Shown here in pieces: positions 24,682 through 33,560 of a DNA stretch of 64,000 nucleotides. The first letter of the stretch is position 1. Each line of letters starts with the position of its first letter. Source of the stretch: UMGS1883 sp045636425. GTDB lineage: Bacteria > Bacillota > Clostridia > UMGS1883. The notes under the pieces are model-generated. The model had not been told where the DNA came from. It saw only the letters and a list, made by a program, of their open reading frames with translations, and made no database searches. The stretch is taken from NCBI GenBank assembly GCA_045636425.1, contig JAZTXM010000014.1:1-64000 (forward strand), written 5' to 3'. The translations under genes and the position numbers were made by a program.

Positions 24682-25112
24682 GGAAAAATCCCCGTGTTTT
24701 TAAGCTCGTCGCGGACATCGGACATAATATCTACGTTGTAGGGAGCGATAAGGAAGATTCCGCCTGAAACCTTCTGAATAGAGCCACCCAAAGCGTAAAC
24801 ACTTCCGCTGATAAAGTCGATAACTCTGCGTGCAACGTCCTTTTCAAGCTTCTCAAGATTGATTACAACGGGCTTTTTGCTGCGAAGATGGTCGGCAACC
24901 TCTCTTGCTTCGTCAAATTCCTCGATAGATACAACCACAACCTTAAGCTGGGTTGTTGCCGCAATGTTTACAACCTTGGGCTTTTTCGCAGCGGGAACAA
25001 CGGGGGGCTGATCGAAATCAAACTCCGGTTCGTTGCTTTCGGAAGCGAATTCTATTTCCTCATCGTCCTCCGGTCCGAAAATAAGCTCGTTGAATTTAGT
25101 TAAGATTGACAT
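24669..25112 (-). CDS. sepF: Cell division protein SepF
   Basis: The 147-aa FtsZ-associated protein has an acidic, disordered N-terminal linker after an amphipathic start (MSILTKFNELIFGPEDD) and a C-terminal SepF domain with KPVVINLEKLEKDVARRVID and GSVYALGGSIQKVSGGIFLI. It tethers FtsZ rings to the membrane in bacteria lacking FtsA or alongside it. It starts behind AGGAGG and is followed directly by ylmH. The 94-bp gap to yggS holds only a small TGGC/GCCA hairpin. Confidence 0.92.
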   Translation of the reverse strand: MSILTKFNELIFGPEDDEEIEFASESNEPEFDFDQPPVVPAAKKPKVVNIAATTQLKVVVVSIEEFDEAREVADHLRSKKPVVINLEKLEKDVARRVIDFISGSVYALGGSIQKVSGGIFLIAPYNVDIMSDVRDELKNTGIFPWEE

Positions 25113-25206
25113 ATTAATTTCCTCCTTAAATGGCTAAAAGCCAATTATTTTTTTTGTATGGGAGATTGCGTGATTTAATCGCGTGTAGCAGCTTTCAATT
25201 TTGAAT

Positions 25207-25905
25207 TCAGTTGGGACGCGACATGGGTGCAGGCTCAGCCTGCTTTTTAAATATTGACCTGCCTACTCTTACGCAGGTTGCACCTTCCTCCACGGCAATT
25301 TCAAAATCCTGACTCATTCCCATGGATAAAACCTCACTGCCATAGGGCTTGTACTCATCAAAAAGCTTTTTAGCCTTGGAAAAAATATCTCTGATTTCCT
25401 TTTCCTCGGCATATAGCGGTGCCATTGTCATAAAGCCTTTGAAAGAGAGTCCTTTTAAGCTTGCTATCTCTTTAATTATAGTAGGGATTTCTTCTGTTGT
25501 CAAACCATATTTGCTTTCTTCTCCCGAAATATTTACTTCCAGAAGAATTTTCTGGCAAATTCCCTGTTTTTCAGCCTGTGCATTTATGGCTTTTGCAAGA
25601 TGCAGGCTGTCAACAGAGTGAATAAGCTCTGCCTTTCCCACTACCTGCTTTACCTTATTTGTCTGCAAGTGCCCGATAAGATGCCAATGTGCATCGCTGT
25701 TTACCAAAGGATATTTCTCTGTAAGCTCCTGCACACGGTTTTCCCCGAAAACTCTTTCGCCTAAATTAAATGCCTCGTTAATTGTTTCGGCATCGATGGT
25801 TTTACTTACGCAGATAAGGGTGATTTCATTTGCATCCCTGCCGCTTCTTTGGGCGGCGGCAGAAATTTTCTGGTGTATTTCTCTAAGATTGTCTTTTAAT
25901 GCCAT
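25207..25905 (-). CDS. YggS/PipY-type PLP homeostasis protein
   Basis: The 232-aa single-domain TIM-barrel protein binds pyridoxal phosphate through the lysine in ICVSKT (near residue 34). FGENRVQEL, WHLIGHLQTNK, HSVDS, EVNISGE and SMGMSQDFEIAVEEGAT are all family hallmarks. It maintains vitamin B6 and amino-acid balance rather than catalysing a defined step. The position upstream of sepF is conserved in Gram-positives. Its ATG is two bases after the adaptor-like gene's stop codon. Confidence 0.93.
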   Translation of the reverse strand: MALKDNLREIHQKISAAAQRSGRDANEITLICVSKTIDAETINEAFNLGERVFGENRVQELTEKYPLVNSDAHWHLIGHLQTNKVKQVVGKAELIHSVDSLHLAKAINAQAEKQGICQKILLEVNISGEESKYGLTTEEIPTIIKEIASLKGLSFKGFMTMAPLYAEEKEIRDIFSKAKKLFDEYKPYGSEVLSMGMSQDFEIAVEEGATCVRVGRSIFKKQAEPAPMSRPN

Positions 25906-25906
25906 A

Positions 25907-27106
25907 TCAGTTTACCACCTCGGGATTTACTAAGATATCATCATACAGCTTAAGGGGGGGATATTTCGTTTTTTCGGGAGGGGTGTAATTTTTCCTTACA
26001 ATGTAATAGTCCTTTTCCTTGTGCAGAATGTCCACACATTTAAAGGTCACGGTTTTTGTTCTGCTGATAACATATACTCCCGTAACGTTATCCACCACGC
26101 GGATTGCGGCGGCAGGAACATAAAGGCCGCTGTATTCTTCGTAACAGATTTCAAATTCCGCCGTACGCTTTTCAAAAACACCCGTAACGTTGCGTGTGGA
26201 TTTAATAATTACTGCCGCTTCATCTTCGCCCTCTTTATGATTTACGGCAAGAACACTTGCCTGTGCAGGGGCAGAATCGTCAATGGATATTGTGACGGAT
26301 TTTCCCGCGGTAAGTTTCTCCGCCTCCTCTGCATCTACCGAAGCTGCCAGATACCACACATAGGTATCGGTTATTTTGGCTACATCTTTTATTTTTGGGG
26401 TGTAGTTTTCAAGCTTTTTTGAAAAACCATTTATTTTCGAGGCTGAAAGCATGGATATATCTTCTTCCGTTCCGCTGTCCTCAAGCCCGTCAAGATTTCG
26501 GAAGAAAATGCCCGACGCGGGAGCTTTTACATCCTCGCGGATTCCGCCAAGCTGCTGTTCAAGATCATATTTTCTTTTTCTTAAATCAAGCAAAAGCTTA
26601 TCTGCCGCAAGCCCGTTTTCAGGGGAATATTTTTTTTCAAGCAGTGCCGCAAGCTGCCTTGCGGTATCTGTGGCAGATGAATAATTCTCGGAATATACAG
26701 CGTTTCTTATGTTTAACGAAAAGTCCTTAAGTGCCGTATAAATGCGTGCCTCGTCTGAGGAATAGATGTCTGCAAAGCTTCCCGATTGCTCAATTTCCTC
26801 AATGCGTGCGGAAACCTCGGAAAGCTCGTTTGCAAGAGCATCGTTAAGATTACCGCTGATTGCAACGCCGACACTGCTTCCTCGGGAAACTCGTTCTCCG
26901 TCCTTTGCCGTTACTTCAAACACGCCGTTTGCACTTTGAGAAATAACGGTCTCTTTTCTTAAAATAAAGCCGCTTCCCGTTACCGTTTTGCGGATGGAAA
27001 CGGATTTTGCCGTTTCCGTATCATATGGTGCGCTGCAATAATTTATCATACTGACAAACGCAATAAGCATTGACACGATAAGGCATCTTTTCAATATTTT
27101 ATTCAT
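25907..27106 (-). CDS. HlyD-like membrane adaptor protein
   Basis: The 399-aa protein has an N-terminal signal anchor (LKRCLIVSMLIAFVSMINYC) and a barrel-sandwich hybrid domain typical of HlyD/efflux adaptors: SGFILRKETVISQSANGVFE, GERVSRGSSVGVAI, a coiled-coil helical pair (about 85-185), then VKAPASGIFF and a beta-rich C-terminus (GLYVPAAAIRVVDNVTGVYV). Such proteins usually join an ABC or RND transporter, but none is adjacent. Genes of this type often sit in the sepF region of Clostridia with no known function. Confidence 0.75.
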   Translation of the reverse strand: MNKILKRCLIVSMLIAFVSMINYCSAPYDTETAKSVSIRKTVTGSGFILRKETVISQSANGVFEVTAKDGERVSRGSSVGVAISGNLNDALANELSEVSARIEEIEQSGSFADIYSSDEARIYTALKDFSLNIRNAVYSENYSSATDTARQLAALLEKKYSPENGLAADKLLLDLRKRKYDLEQQLGGIREDVKAPASGIFFRNLDGLEDSGTEEDISMLSASKINGFSKKLENYTPKIKDVAKITDTYVWYLAASVDAEEAEKLTAGKSVTISIDDSAPAQASVLAVNHKEGEDEAAVIIKSTRNVTGVFEKRTAEFEICYEEYSGLYVPAAAIRVVDNVTGVYVISRTKTVTFKCVDILHKEKDYYIVRKNYTPPEKTKYPPLKLYDDILVNPEVVN

Positions 27107-27138
27107 TGGCGCACCTCCTCTTTAATCAAAAAATTATA

Positions 27139-27390
27139 TTATTCGCCCGCTTCTTCCTGGGCGTTTTGAGCCGCCATAAAGTTTACGGGGTGTGTGGGGA
27201 TAATTGTGGAAATGGCATGCTTATAAATAAGCTCCTGCTTTCCTTCACAGTCCAGAACGACTGTATAATTATCAAAGCCTGTTACAAGGCCTCTTATCTG
27301 AAAACCGCTTAACAGGAATATTGTAATTGCCTGTTTTTCCTTGCGTACCTGGTTTAAAAATACATCCTGTAAATTCACTTGTGTTTTCAT
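27139..27390 (-). CDS. hfq: RNA chaperone Hfq
   Basis: The ATG at 27390 behind GAAAGGAC gives an 83-aa Sm-like protein; upstream codons of the open frame belong to the miaA 3' end. LQDVFLNQVRKEKQAITIFL, then GFQIRGLVTGFDNYTVVL and the YKHAISTI Sm2 motif are intact, with an acidic C-terminal tail. It forms hexamers that bind small RNAs and mRNAs. The miaA-hfq order is widely conserved. Given the unusual non-coding RNAs in this window, Hfq is a candidate partner (inference). Confidence 0.94.
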   Translation of the reverse strand: MKTQVNLQDVFLNQVRKEKQAITIFLLSGFQIRGLVTGFDNYTVVLDCEGKQELIYKHAISTIIPTHPVNFMAAQNAQEEAGE

Positions 27391-27403
27391 TTGTTTTGTC
27401 CTT

Positions 27404-28333
27404 TCATATGTTGAATTTATTTTTAATAAGCTCTGCCGCAACGGCGGGCAGAGAATTAAAAGCTAAATGGTTTATATCGGGGTTTCTGCGAAACCATGTG
27501 AGCTGCCTTTTTGCGTACCTGCGTGTGTTCCTTTTTAAAAGAGATACCATTTCATCGTAGGTGCAAAGCCCTTTAAAGTACCATACAGCCTCCCGATATC
27601 CTATTGCCGCGGCGGCTGTAGACATTTTGTCAAGATGGGGGAGAATGTAACGGCGTACCTCCTCCAAAAGTCCGTCACGAAGCATAATATCCACACGTTT
27701 TTCAATTCTTTCATAAAGAAGCTTTCTATCCATGTCAATGGCTATATAAATATAGTCATAGGGGCTTTCATCGGGACGGCTCACCTTGTCAAGCTCATCG
27801 CGGGTTTTCCCCGTGGTGCGTTTTGTCTCAATCGCACGGATTACCCTTTTTATATCGTTGGGGTGGAGAGAAGCCGCCTTTTCGGGGTCTTCTTCTTGAA
27901 GAATTTTAAAAAGTGCTTCGTTACCGTGGGCTTTTGCATACTCCAAAAGCTCGCTTGAAAGTGCCTCGTCACGCTTGGGTGCACAAAACGTGGTGTTATA
28001 CACGGTGTTGTCCGCATAAAGCCCCGTTCCGCCCACCATAATGGGAAGATGCCCTCGCGAATAAATATCCTGTATGATTTCATGTGCCATAGCACAGTAT
28101 CTTTCCACGCTGAAAGCCTCGGTGGGGTCAGCCACATCTATCATATGGTGAACGACACCCTCCATTTCTTCTTTGGTGGGCTTTGCCGTGCCTATATCAA
28201 GATTTTTGTAAATCTGCATACTGTCGCAGGAAATAACCTCTCCGGAAAATCTCTTGGCAAGCTCTATTCCAAGTGCGGTTTTCCCCGAAGCCGTAGCTCC
28301 TGCAATTATTACAAGGGGTATTTTATTATTCAT
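27404..28333 (-). CDS. miaA: tRNA dimethylallyltransferase
   Basis: The 309-aa enzyme adds the isopentenyl group to A37 of tRNAs reading codons that begin with U. The P-loop GATASGKT, SCDSMQIYKNLDIGTAKP and the DPEKAASLHPNDIKRVIRA motif are present. The ATG at 28333 has GGGGGTG six bases upstream, so it is preferred over the GTG at 28342. MiaB, which acts on this product, is encoded at the head of the same run. Confidence 0.94.
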   Translation of the reverse strand: MNNKIPLVIIAGATASGKTALGIELAKRFSGEVISCDSMQIYKNLDIGTAKPTKEEMEGVVHHMIDVADPTEAFSVERYCAMAHEIIQDIYSRGHLPIMVGGTGLYADNTVYNTTFCAPKRDEALSSELLEYAKAHGNEALFKILQEEDPEKAASLHPNDIKRVIRAIETKRTTGKTRDELDKVSRPDESPYDYIYIAIDMDRKLLYERIEKRVDIMLRDGLLEEVRRYILPHLDKMSTAAAAIGYREAVWYFKGLCTYDEMVSLLKRNTRRYAKRQLTWFRRNPDINHLAFNSLPAVAAELIKNKFNI

Positions 28334-28347
28334 TGGAAGCACCCCCG

Positions 28348-30297
28348 TCAGACAATTCTTCCAAACATCTTTTCTATCTGATATTTGGTCAGCTTAACGC
28401 TAATGGGTCTGCCGTGGGGGCAGGTTGTAACCGAGTCTAACGCCTGTGCCTCGGCATAAAGCTTTTCAAGCTCGGGGAGGGATAGTGACTGATTTGCTTT
28501 TATGGCACTTCTGCAAGCAATGGTGTAGACTGCCTTATCAAGCATTGCCAAAACCTCACCCGATTCACCGCCCGCTAAAACCTCCAGAAGCTCTACGAAA
28601 AGGTCTCCGCCCTCATCGTAGGGGCAATCGGCAGGTAGTGAACGAAGAATCACCTTTGACGTGCCGAAATCCTCAATTTCAAAGCCCATATCAAGGAGCA
28701 CTTGGCTGCTTTCCAGTGCCAGGGCTTTTTCAGCGGGCGTCAGCGTCAGCGTGATGGGCATTAAAAGAAGCTGTGTATCTGTTTTATATCCGCTTTGACG
28801 GATTTCTTCATATCTGATGCGTTCATGGGCGGCGTGCTGGTCCATAAGGAAAAATTCGCCGTCACCCTCAGCTAAAATATAGGTGTCAAAAAGCTGTCCG
28901 ATAATCCGAACCTCCAAAGTAGCTTCAGGAATAGCCTGCTTTGACGCGGATTTTTTAATCTCGTCAATCTCTGCTATGAGGCTCTTTTTGGCAGGGGAGT
29001 CCGTTTTAACGGATTCATTCCCAAAAAGCGGTGCCTCGGGAATTTCCTTTTTAGGAGAAATTTTATCCATTCCCTCAATTTCTCTTACGGGAAGCTTTCC
29101 CTCGTAGGGCTTTACTTCCTCGCGGATTTGATTTATCTCAAGAGGTTTTGCCGCCTTTTTCTCTACAGGAGCATCAGGGACATAGGGCTTAAATGCCGAA
29201 GGCTTTGCCGCCTTTGGCGGATTAAAGGAAATCTGCTCGGCACTTTTAATTGTAAAGGGCATTTTATAGGAATCCTTATTTTTAACAATGCCTACTTCTC
29301 TGGGAGCGGCAACCTTGCCGAGAGCATTTTTAACTGCCCAGTAGGCACATTCATAAATGTCCTGCTCGCTTGCAAATTTAACCTCTGTTTTCCCCGGATG
29401 AACATTAACATCTACAAGGGAGGGGTCTATTTCCACATTCAGCACGCAAACGGGGAAACGCCCTGTCATAAGCTCGTTTTTATAAGCCTCGCTGACTGCG
29501 GCAAGAAGCGTTTTATTAACTATAAATCTGCCGTTTATAAAGAATATCTGCATCAGGCGGTTGGGGCGTGAAAGATTGTTCTTCCCCGTAAGTCCGTGGA
29601 TGCGGATGCCGTTTTTTGAAAAATCAACCTCTGCGGTAGCGTTGGCAATGTCCTTTCCGAATACGGCGTGAACTGCGTTTTTAAGAATATTATCTCCGGG
29701 GGAGAAAAGAACGTCCTTTCCGTCACGGATAAGGCGGATTGAAACCTCCGGGTGGCTTAGAGCCTGCTTGTTGCAAACATCGGTAACAGCCGCCGCCTCA
29801 ACGCTGTCTTTTTTGAGGAACTTCATTCGTGCAGGGGTATTGTAGAAAAGATTTTTTACAACAATGGTAGTACCGTCGGGACAGCCTGCCCCCTCGAAAA
29901 CCTTTTCCACGCCGCCCTCAACCACAACGTGTGTTCCCTCAATATCGGTACGTTGTTTGGTGAAAAGCTCTGTTTTGCTGACCGCGGCAATGGAGCAGAG
30001 TGCCTCCCCCCTGAAACCGAGGGTTGATATACTCTCAAGGTCCTTGTCGGTTTTTATTTTACTTGTAGCGTGGCGGAGGAAAGCGACTCTTGCATCGTCC
30101 TTTTCCATGCCACAGCCGTTATCGGCAACACGTATATAGGAGGTGCCTCCGTCCTTTATTTCTATTGTAACGGTGGTTGCACCTGCGTCTATGGCGTTTT
30201 CCACAAGCTCTTTAATTACGCTGGCAGGACGCTCCACAACTTCACCTGCCGCAATTTTCTCGGCAGTGAATTTATCAAGTACATTTATTTTTCCCAC
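28348..30297 (-). CDS. mutL: DNA mismatch repair protein MutL
   Basis: The 649-aa protein has the GHKL ATPase N-terminus (KIAAGEVVERPASVIKELVE, NAIDAGAT, ADNGCGM, TLGFRGEAL) and a C-terminal dimerisation/endonuclease domain with DQHAAHERIRYEE, ACRSAIKANQ and CPHGRP. The DQHA(x)2E(x)4E motif means MutL nicks DNA itself, as expected in bacteria without MutH. The linker (about 340-460) is Lys/Pro/Glu-rich. The start is a GTG at 30297 behind GGAGG. It follows mutS by 32 bp. Confidence 0.95.
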   Translation of the reverse strand: MGKINVLDKFTAEKIAAGEVVERPASVIKELVENAIDAGATTVTIEIKDGGTSYIRVADNGCGMEKDDARVAFLRHATSKIKTDKDLESISTLGFRGEALCSIAAVSKTELFTKQRTDIEGTHVVVEGGVEKVFEGAGCPDGTTIVVKNLFYNTPARMKFLKKDSVEAAAVTDVCNKQALSHPEVSIRLIRDGKDVLFSPGDNILKNAVHAVFGKDIANATAEVDFSKNGIRIHGLTGKNNLSRPNRLMQIFFINGRFIVNKTLLAAVSEAYKNELMTGRFPVCVLNVEIDPSLVDVNVHPGKTEVKFASEQDIYECAYWAVKNALGKVAAPREVGIVKNKDSYKMPFTIKSAEQISFNPPKAAKPSAFKPYVPDAPVEKKAAKPLEINQIREEVKPYEGKLPVREIEGMDKISPKKEIPEAPLFGNESVKTDSPAKKSLIAEIDEIKKSASKQAIPEATLEVRIIGQLFDTYILAEGDGEFFLMDQHAAHERIRYEEIRQSGYKTDTQLLLMPITLTLTPAEKALALESSQVLLDMGFEIEDFGTSKVILRSLPADCPYDEGGDLFVELLEVLAGGESGEVLAMLDKAVYTIACRSAIKANQSLSLPELEKLYAEAQALDSVTTCPHGRPISVKLTKYQIEKMFGRIV

Positions 30298-30329
30298 AGG
30301 TTAACACCTCCTCGTGGGGCAGAATGAAT

Positions 30330-32924
30330 CTATAAAAGTTTTTGTAGTTCAAACAATTTGTTCATTGCTTCGATGGGAGTTAGTGTAGTTACATCAATTG
30401 CACGGAGTGCATCGCGAAGCTTATTGCTTCCCATATCATCAAAGCCTATCTGCATGGAATTATCGCTTTGTGTTTCCATTTCAGATACGATTTTTGAGCC
30501 TGTCGCACTGCCCCGTGACTCGCCCTCAACGGTTTTAAGAACTTCTTTTGCTCTTTTTATAACGCTTTCGGGGACTCCTGCAAGCTTGGCAACCTCTATA
30601 CCGAAGCTGTCATCCGTGCCTCCGCGGACGATTCTGCGGAGGAAGGTGATGTCATCACCGCGTTTTTTGCAGGCGGTGTTATAATTTACAATTCCGTCTA
30701 CGCTTCCCTCAAGAGCGGTCAGCTCATGATAATGAGTTGCAAAAAGAGTTTTTGCACCGATTTTCTTTGCAATATGCTCAATAACCGCCCATGCAATGGA
30801 AAGCCCGTCAAAGGTGCTTGTACCTCTGCCGATTTCATCCAGTATGCAAAGGCTTTTCTTTGTTGCGTTCTTGAGTATATAGCTAACCTCATTCATTTCC
30901 AGCATAAAGGTACTTTGTCCCGACGCCAAATCGTCGGAAGCACCTATTCTGGTAAAGATTTTGTCAATGATTCCCGTAACACAGCTTTGTGCAGGGACGA
31001 AAGAACCAATCTGTGCCATAAGGGCAATGATTGCAGTCTGACGCATGTAGGTGGATTTACCTGCCATATTAGGGCCTGTAATTACCGCCATGCGGTTATC
31101 GGCACAGTCAAGACAGGTATCGTTGGGAACGAAAAGCGAGTGGGAAAGCACCTTTTCCACAACGGGATGCCTGCCCTCACGGATTTCAAGCCTGTCTCCA
31201 AGATTAACCTCGGGTTTTGTATATTTGTTTTTAACAGCGGCCTCCGCCAGCGAATAAATTGTATCGGTAACTGCGATTGCGTGTGCAGTTTTTTCAATTC
31301 GCTCCATGTGCTCGCAAACTGCCTCGCGGATTTTCTGAAATTCTTCATACTCAAGCTGCACAAGCTTTTCGCTTGCCCCTAAGACACTGCTTTCAATTTC
31401 TTTAAGCTCTGCGGTTATAAAACGCTCGCCGTTTGTTATTGTCTGCTTACGCATATAGTCCTCGGGAACCTTTGAAAGCTGAGAGGAGGAAACCTCTATG
31501 AAATAGCCGAAAACCTTGTTGAATTTAACCTTAAGGTTTTTAATTCCCGTTCTTTCTCTTTCCCTTGCCTCAAGCTCGGCGATAAAGGTGGTTCCGCCCT
31601 TTGTTATACTACGCAGGCGGTCGATTTCTTCTAAGAATCCGTCGCGGATTATCTTTCCCTCTCGAAGTGAAATCGGTGCTTCGGGGTTGATTGCTCTTTC
31701 AAGAAGGTCGTATACGTCCTCCAGCGTATCAAGATTTGCCGCCTGAACGCTGAGAATGGTGCTCCGCGTTTTGCAAAGAATCTTTGACAGGAAAGGAAGC
31801 TTTGCAAATGACGCACAAAGTGCCAGCATATCACGGGCATTTGCCGTACCTATTGATACCTTGCTCATAAGGCGTTCAATATCGTTTACACCCGTAAGGG
31901 CGTCTTCCAAATCCTCACGCAGGGAAAGGTTATTTGCCAGCTCCTCAACGCCGCACAGGCGATTCGTTACCGATGCCGCATTAACTAAGGGACGCAAAAT
32001 CCACTGCTTGAGCATTCTTGTACCCATGGAGGTTTTGGTGTTATCCAGCACCCAGAAAAGGGAGCCTCTCTTAGTCTTGTCACGCATTGTTTCCACAAGC
32101 TCTAAATTTCTCACTGTTGCCGCATCAAGCTCTACAAATTCCTGTGATGTGTAGATGTTAATAGTGTGAATGTGTGACATTTTCGCTTTCTGCGTTTCGA
32201 GAATATAATTTATAAGTGCCGCTGTGGAAATTTTCAGCATGTTTTCTGAAATATCACTGCTGTTTTTTAATTGAGAAAATAAAATCTCCCGAGCATCTTT
32301 TTCAACATCGGTGTATTCATATGTGAATGTGAGTGCATCGCTGCGGCTCTGTATATACTCGGTAATTTTTTTGTTCTGATAGGAATTGCCGCCCAAGGCA
32401 ATTTCAACGGGGGAAAAACGTGCAAGCTCATTTATAAGCTTGTCGCAGGAGGCATCGTCATAAAGAGTAGTTCCCAAAAGCTCACCCGTGGAAACGTCTA
32501 CAAAGGTTACAGAGCAATCGTTACCTATCCGGCATACGGACGCCATATAGTTTGTTTTGCGAGAATTAAGAAGTGCATCATCAATAATCGTACCCGGGGT
32601 AACAATTCTTATTATATCACGCTTAACGATTCCCTTTACTGCCTTAGGGTCCTCCATCTGCTCGCATATGGCAACTTTATGTCCCTTTGCAACAAGGCGT
32701 GCAATATATGTATCAGCGGCATGGAAAGGAACACCGCACATGGGTGCACGTTCCTCCTGACCGCAGTCACGGCCTGTAAGGGTGATTTCCAAATCCTTTG
32801 AAGCTACGATGGCATCTTCAAAAAACATTTCATAGAAATCGCCCAACCGAAACATTAAAATTGTGTCGGGACATTTCTGCTTTATTTCCATGTATTGCTT
32901 CATCATTGGAGTTAATTCAGCCAC
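30330..32924 (-). CDS. mutS: DNA mismatch repair protein MutS
   Basis: The 864-aa ATPase recognises mismatches. Domain I opens with LTPMMKQYMEIKQKCPDTIL and has the RLGDFYEMF mismatch-contact motif. The ATPase domain has the Walker A GPNMAGKSTYMRQ (about 620) and CILDEIGRGTSTFDG, and the helix-turn-helix end is intact. The start is a GTG at 32924 after AAAAGGGG. The upstream gap contains chained-hairpin array 3. Confidence 0.95.
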   Translation of the reverse strand: MAELTPMMKQYMEIKQKCPDTILMFRLGDFYEMFFEDAIVASKDLEITLTGRDCGQEERAPMCGVPFHAADTYIARLVAKGHKVAICEQMEDPKAVKGIVKRDIIRIVTPGTIIDDALLNSRKTNYMASVCRIGNDCSVTFVDVSTGELLGTTLYDDASCDKLINELARFSPVEIALGGNSYQNKKITEYIQSRSDALTFTYEYTDVEKDAREILFSQLKNSSDISENMLKISTAALINYILETQKAKMSHIHTINIYTSQEFVELDAATVRNLELVETMRDKTKRGSLFWVLDNTKTSMGTRMLKQWILRPLVNAASVTNRLCGVEELANNLSLREDLEDALTGVNDIERLMSKVSIGTANARDMLALCASFAKLPFLSKILCKTRSTILSVQAANLDTLEDVYDLLERAINPEAPISLREGKIIRDGFLEEIDRLRSITKGGTTFIAELEARERERTGIKNLKVKFNKVFGYFIEVSSSQLSKVPEDYMRKQTITNGERFITAELKEIESSVLGASEKLVQLEYEEFQKIREAVCEHMERIEKTAHAIAVTDTIYSLAEAAVKNKYTKPEVNLGDRLEIREGRHPVVEKVLSHSLFVPNDTCLDCADNRMAVITGPNMAGKSTYMRQTAIIALMAQIGSFVPAQSCVTGIIDKIFTRIGASDDLASGQSTFMLEMNEVSYILKNATKKSLCILDEIGRGTSTFDGLSIAWAVIEHIAKKIGAKTLFATHYHELTALEGSVDGIVNYNTACKKRGDDITFLRRIVRGGTDDSFGIEVAKLAGVPESVIKRAKEVLKTVEGESRGSATGSKIVSEMETQSDNSMQIGFDDMGSNKLRDALRAIDVTTLTPIEAMNKLFELQKLL

Positions 32925-32971
32925 TAAAATACAACCCCTTTTGTTATAAGAGTTAAACTATAATAAATTCC

Positions 32972-33114
32972 GTCAAAACCGGGGGCGTGTACCTCGGTTT
33001 TGACTCCTATAAAGGGCTGGCACGGTGAGTGCCGCGCGAGCGAAAGCCCTTCTCTCGAAAGAGAATGTTTTGCTTGCAAAACTTCTTTTTCGAAACGATG
33101 ACCTTGTCATCGTT
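32972..33114. repeat. Chained-hairpin array 3 between ylbF and mutS
   Basis: Five hairpins lie almost end to end: GTCAAAACCG/CGGTTTTGAC (32972-33004); AGGGCT/AGCCCT enclosing GGCAC/GTGCC (33013-33050); TTCTCT-CGAA-AGAGAA (33050-33065); GTTTTGC-TT-GCAAAAC (33067-33082); and AACGATGAC-CTT-GTCATCGTT (33094-33114). Unlike arrays 1 and 2 there is no obvious constant linker. It lies inside a minus-strand operon, so it may act in mRNA processing or partial termination. Confidence 0.7.
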
Positions 33115-33116
33115 GT

Positions 33117-33509
33117 TTAGTGGCAGTCGCCGCCGCAACTTGAACAGTTTCCGCTGCAGCCGCCGGGCATTTTACCTGTGATGTGGAAGGAGATGATGCT
33201 GTTCATCTGGTCAATAATAGCCTGGAATGTTCTCTGTGCATTTATATATGCGGTAATAGTATCATTTGTTGTCATTTTGGAATATGCTTCTTCAAGCTCC
33301 TCGCGAATCTCGGCAATTCTTTCTTCGGAAACGTCGCCCTTCTGAATTTCAGCGGCAAGATTTGAACGCACCTCGCTGTATTCCTTTAAAAGAGTAAGAG
33401 CTACCTCATCGTTTTCCTGTGCCTGCTCGCAAGCCTTAAGCTCTTTGTATTCCTTGCTCTCGATAATTGCTTCTCCAAGCTCTCTTGCTTTTTCAAAAAT
33501 TTCTGCCAT
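33117..33509 (-). CDS. YlbF/YmcA-family protein
   Basis: The 130-aa helical protein matches the YlbF/YmcA family, members of which form a complex with YaaT that acts on RNase Y and development in Bacillus. The body is three helices (KARELGEAIIESKEYKEL to NAQRTFQAIIDQMN). The C-terminal tail CSGNCSSCGGDC carries four cysteines, in line with metal or Fe-S binding reported for the Bacillus complex. It lies between miaB and mutS in the minus-strand run. Confidence 0.82.
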   Translation of the reverse strand: MAEIFEKARELGEAIIESKEYKELKACEQAQENDEVALTLLKEYSEVRSNLAAEIQKGDVSEERIAEIREELEEAYSKMTTNDTITAYINAQRTFQAIIDQMNSIISFHITGKMPGGCSGNCSSCGGDCH

Positions 33510-33560
33510 TGTGTTTTACCATCCTTTTTTATTTGTATTTTTATCGGCTTCCGCCAAGTT

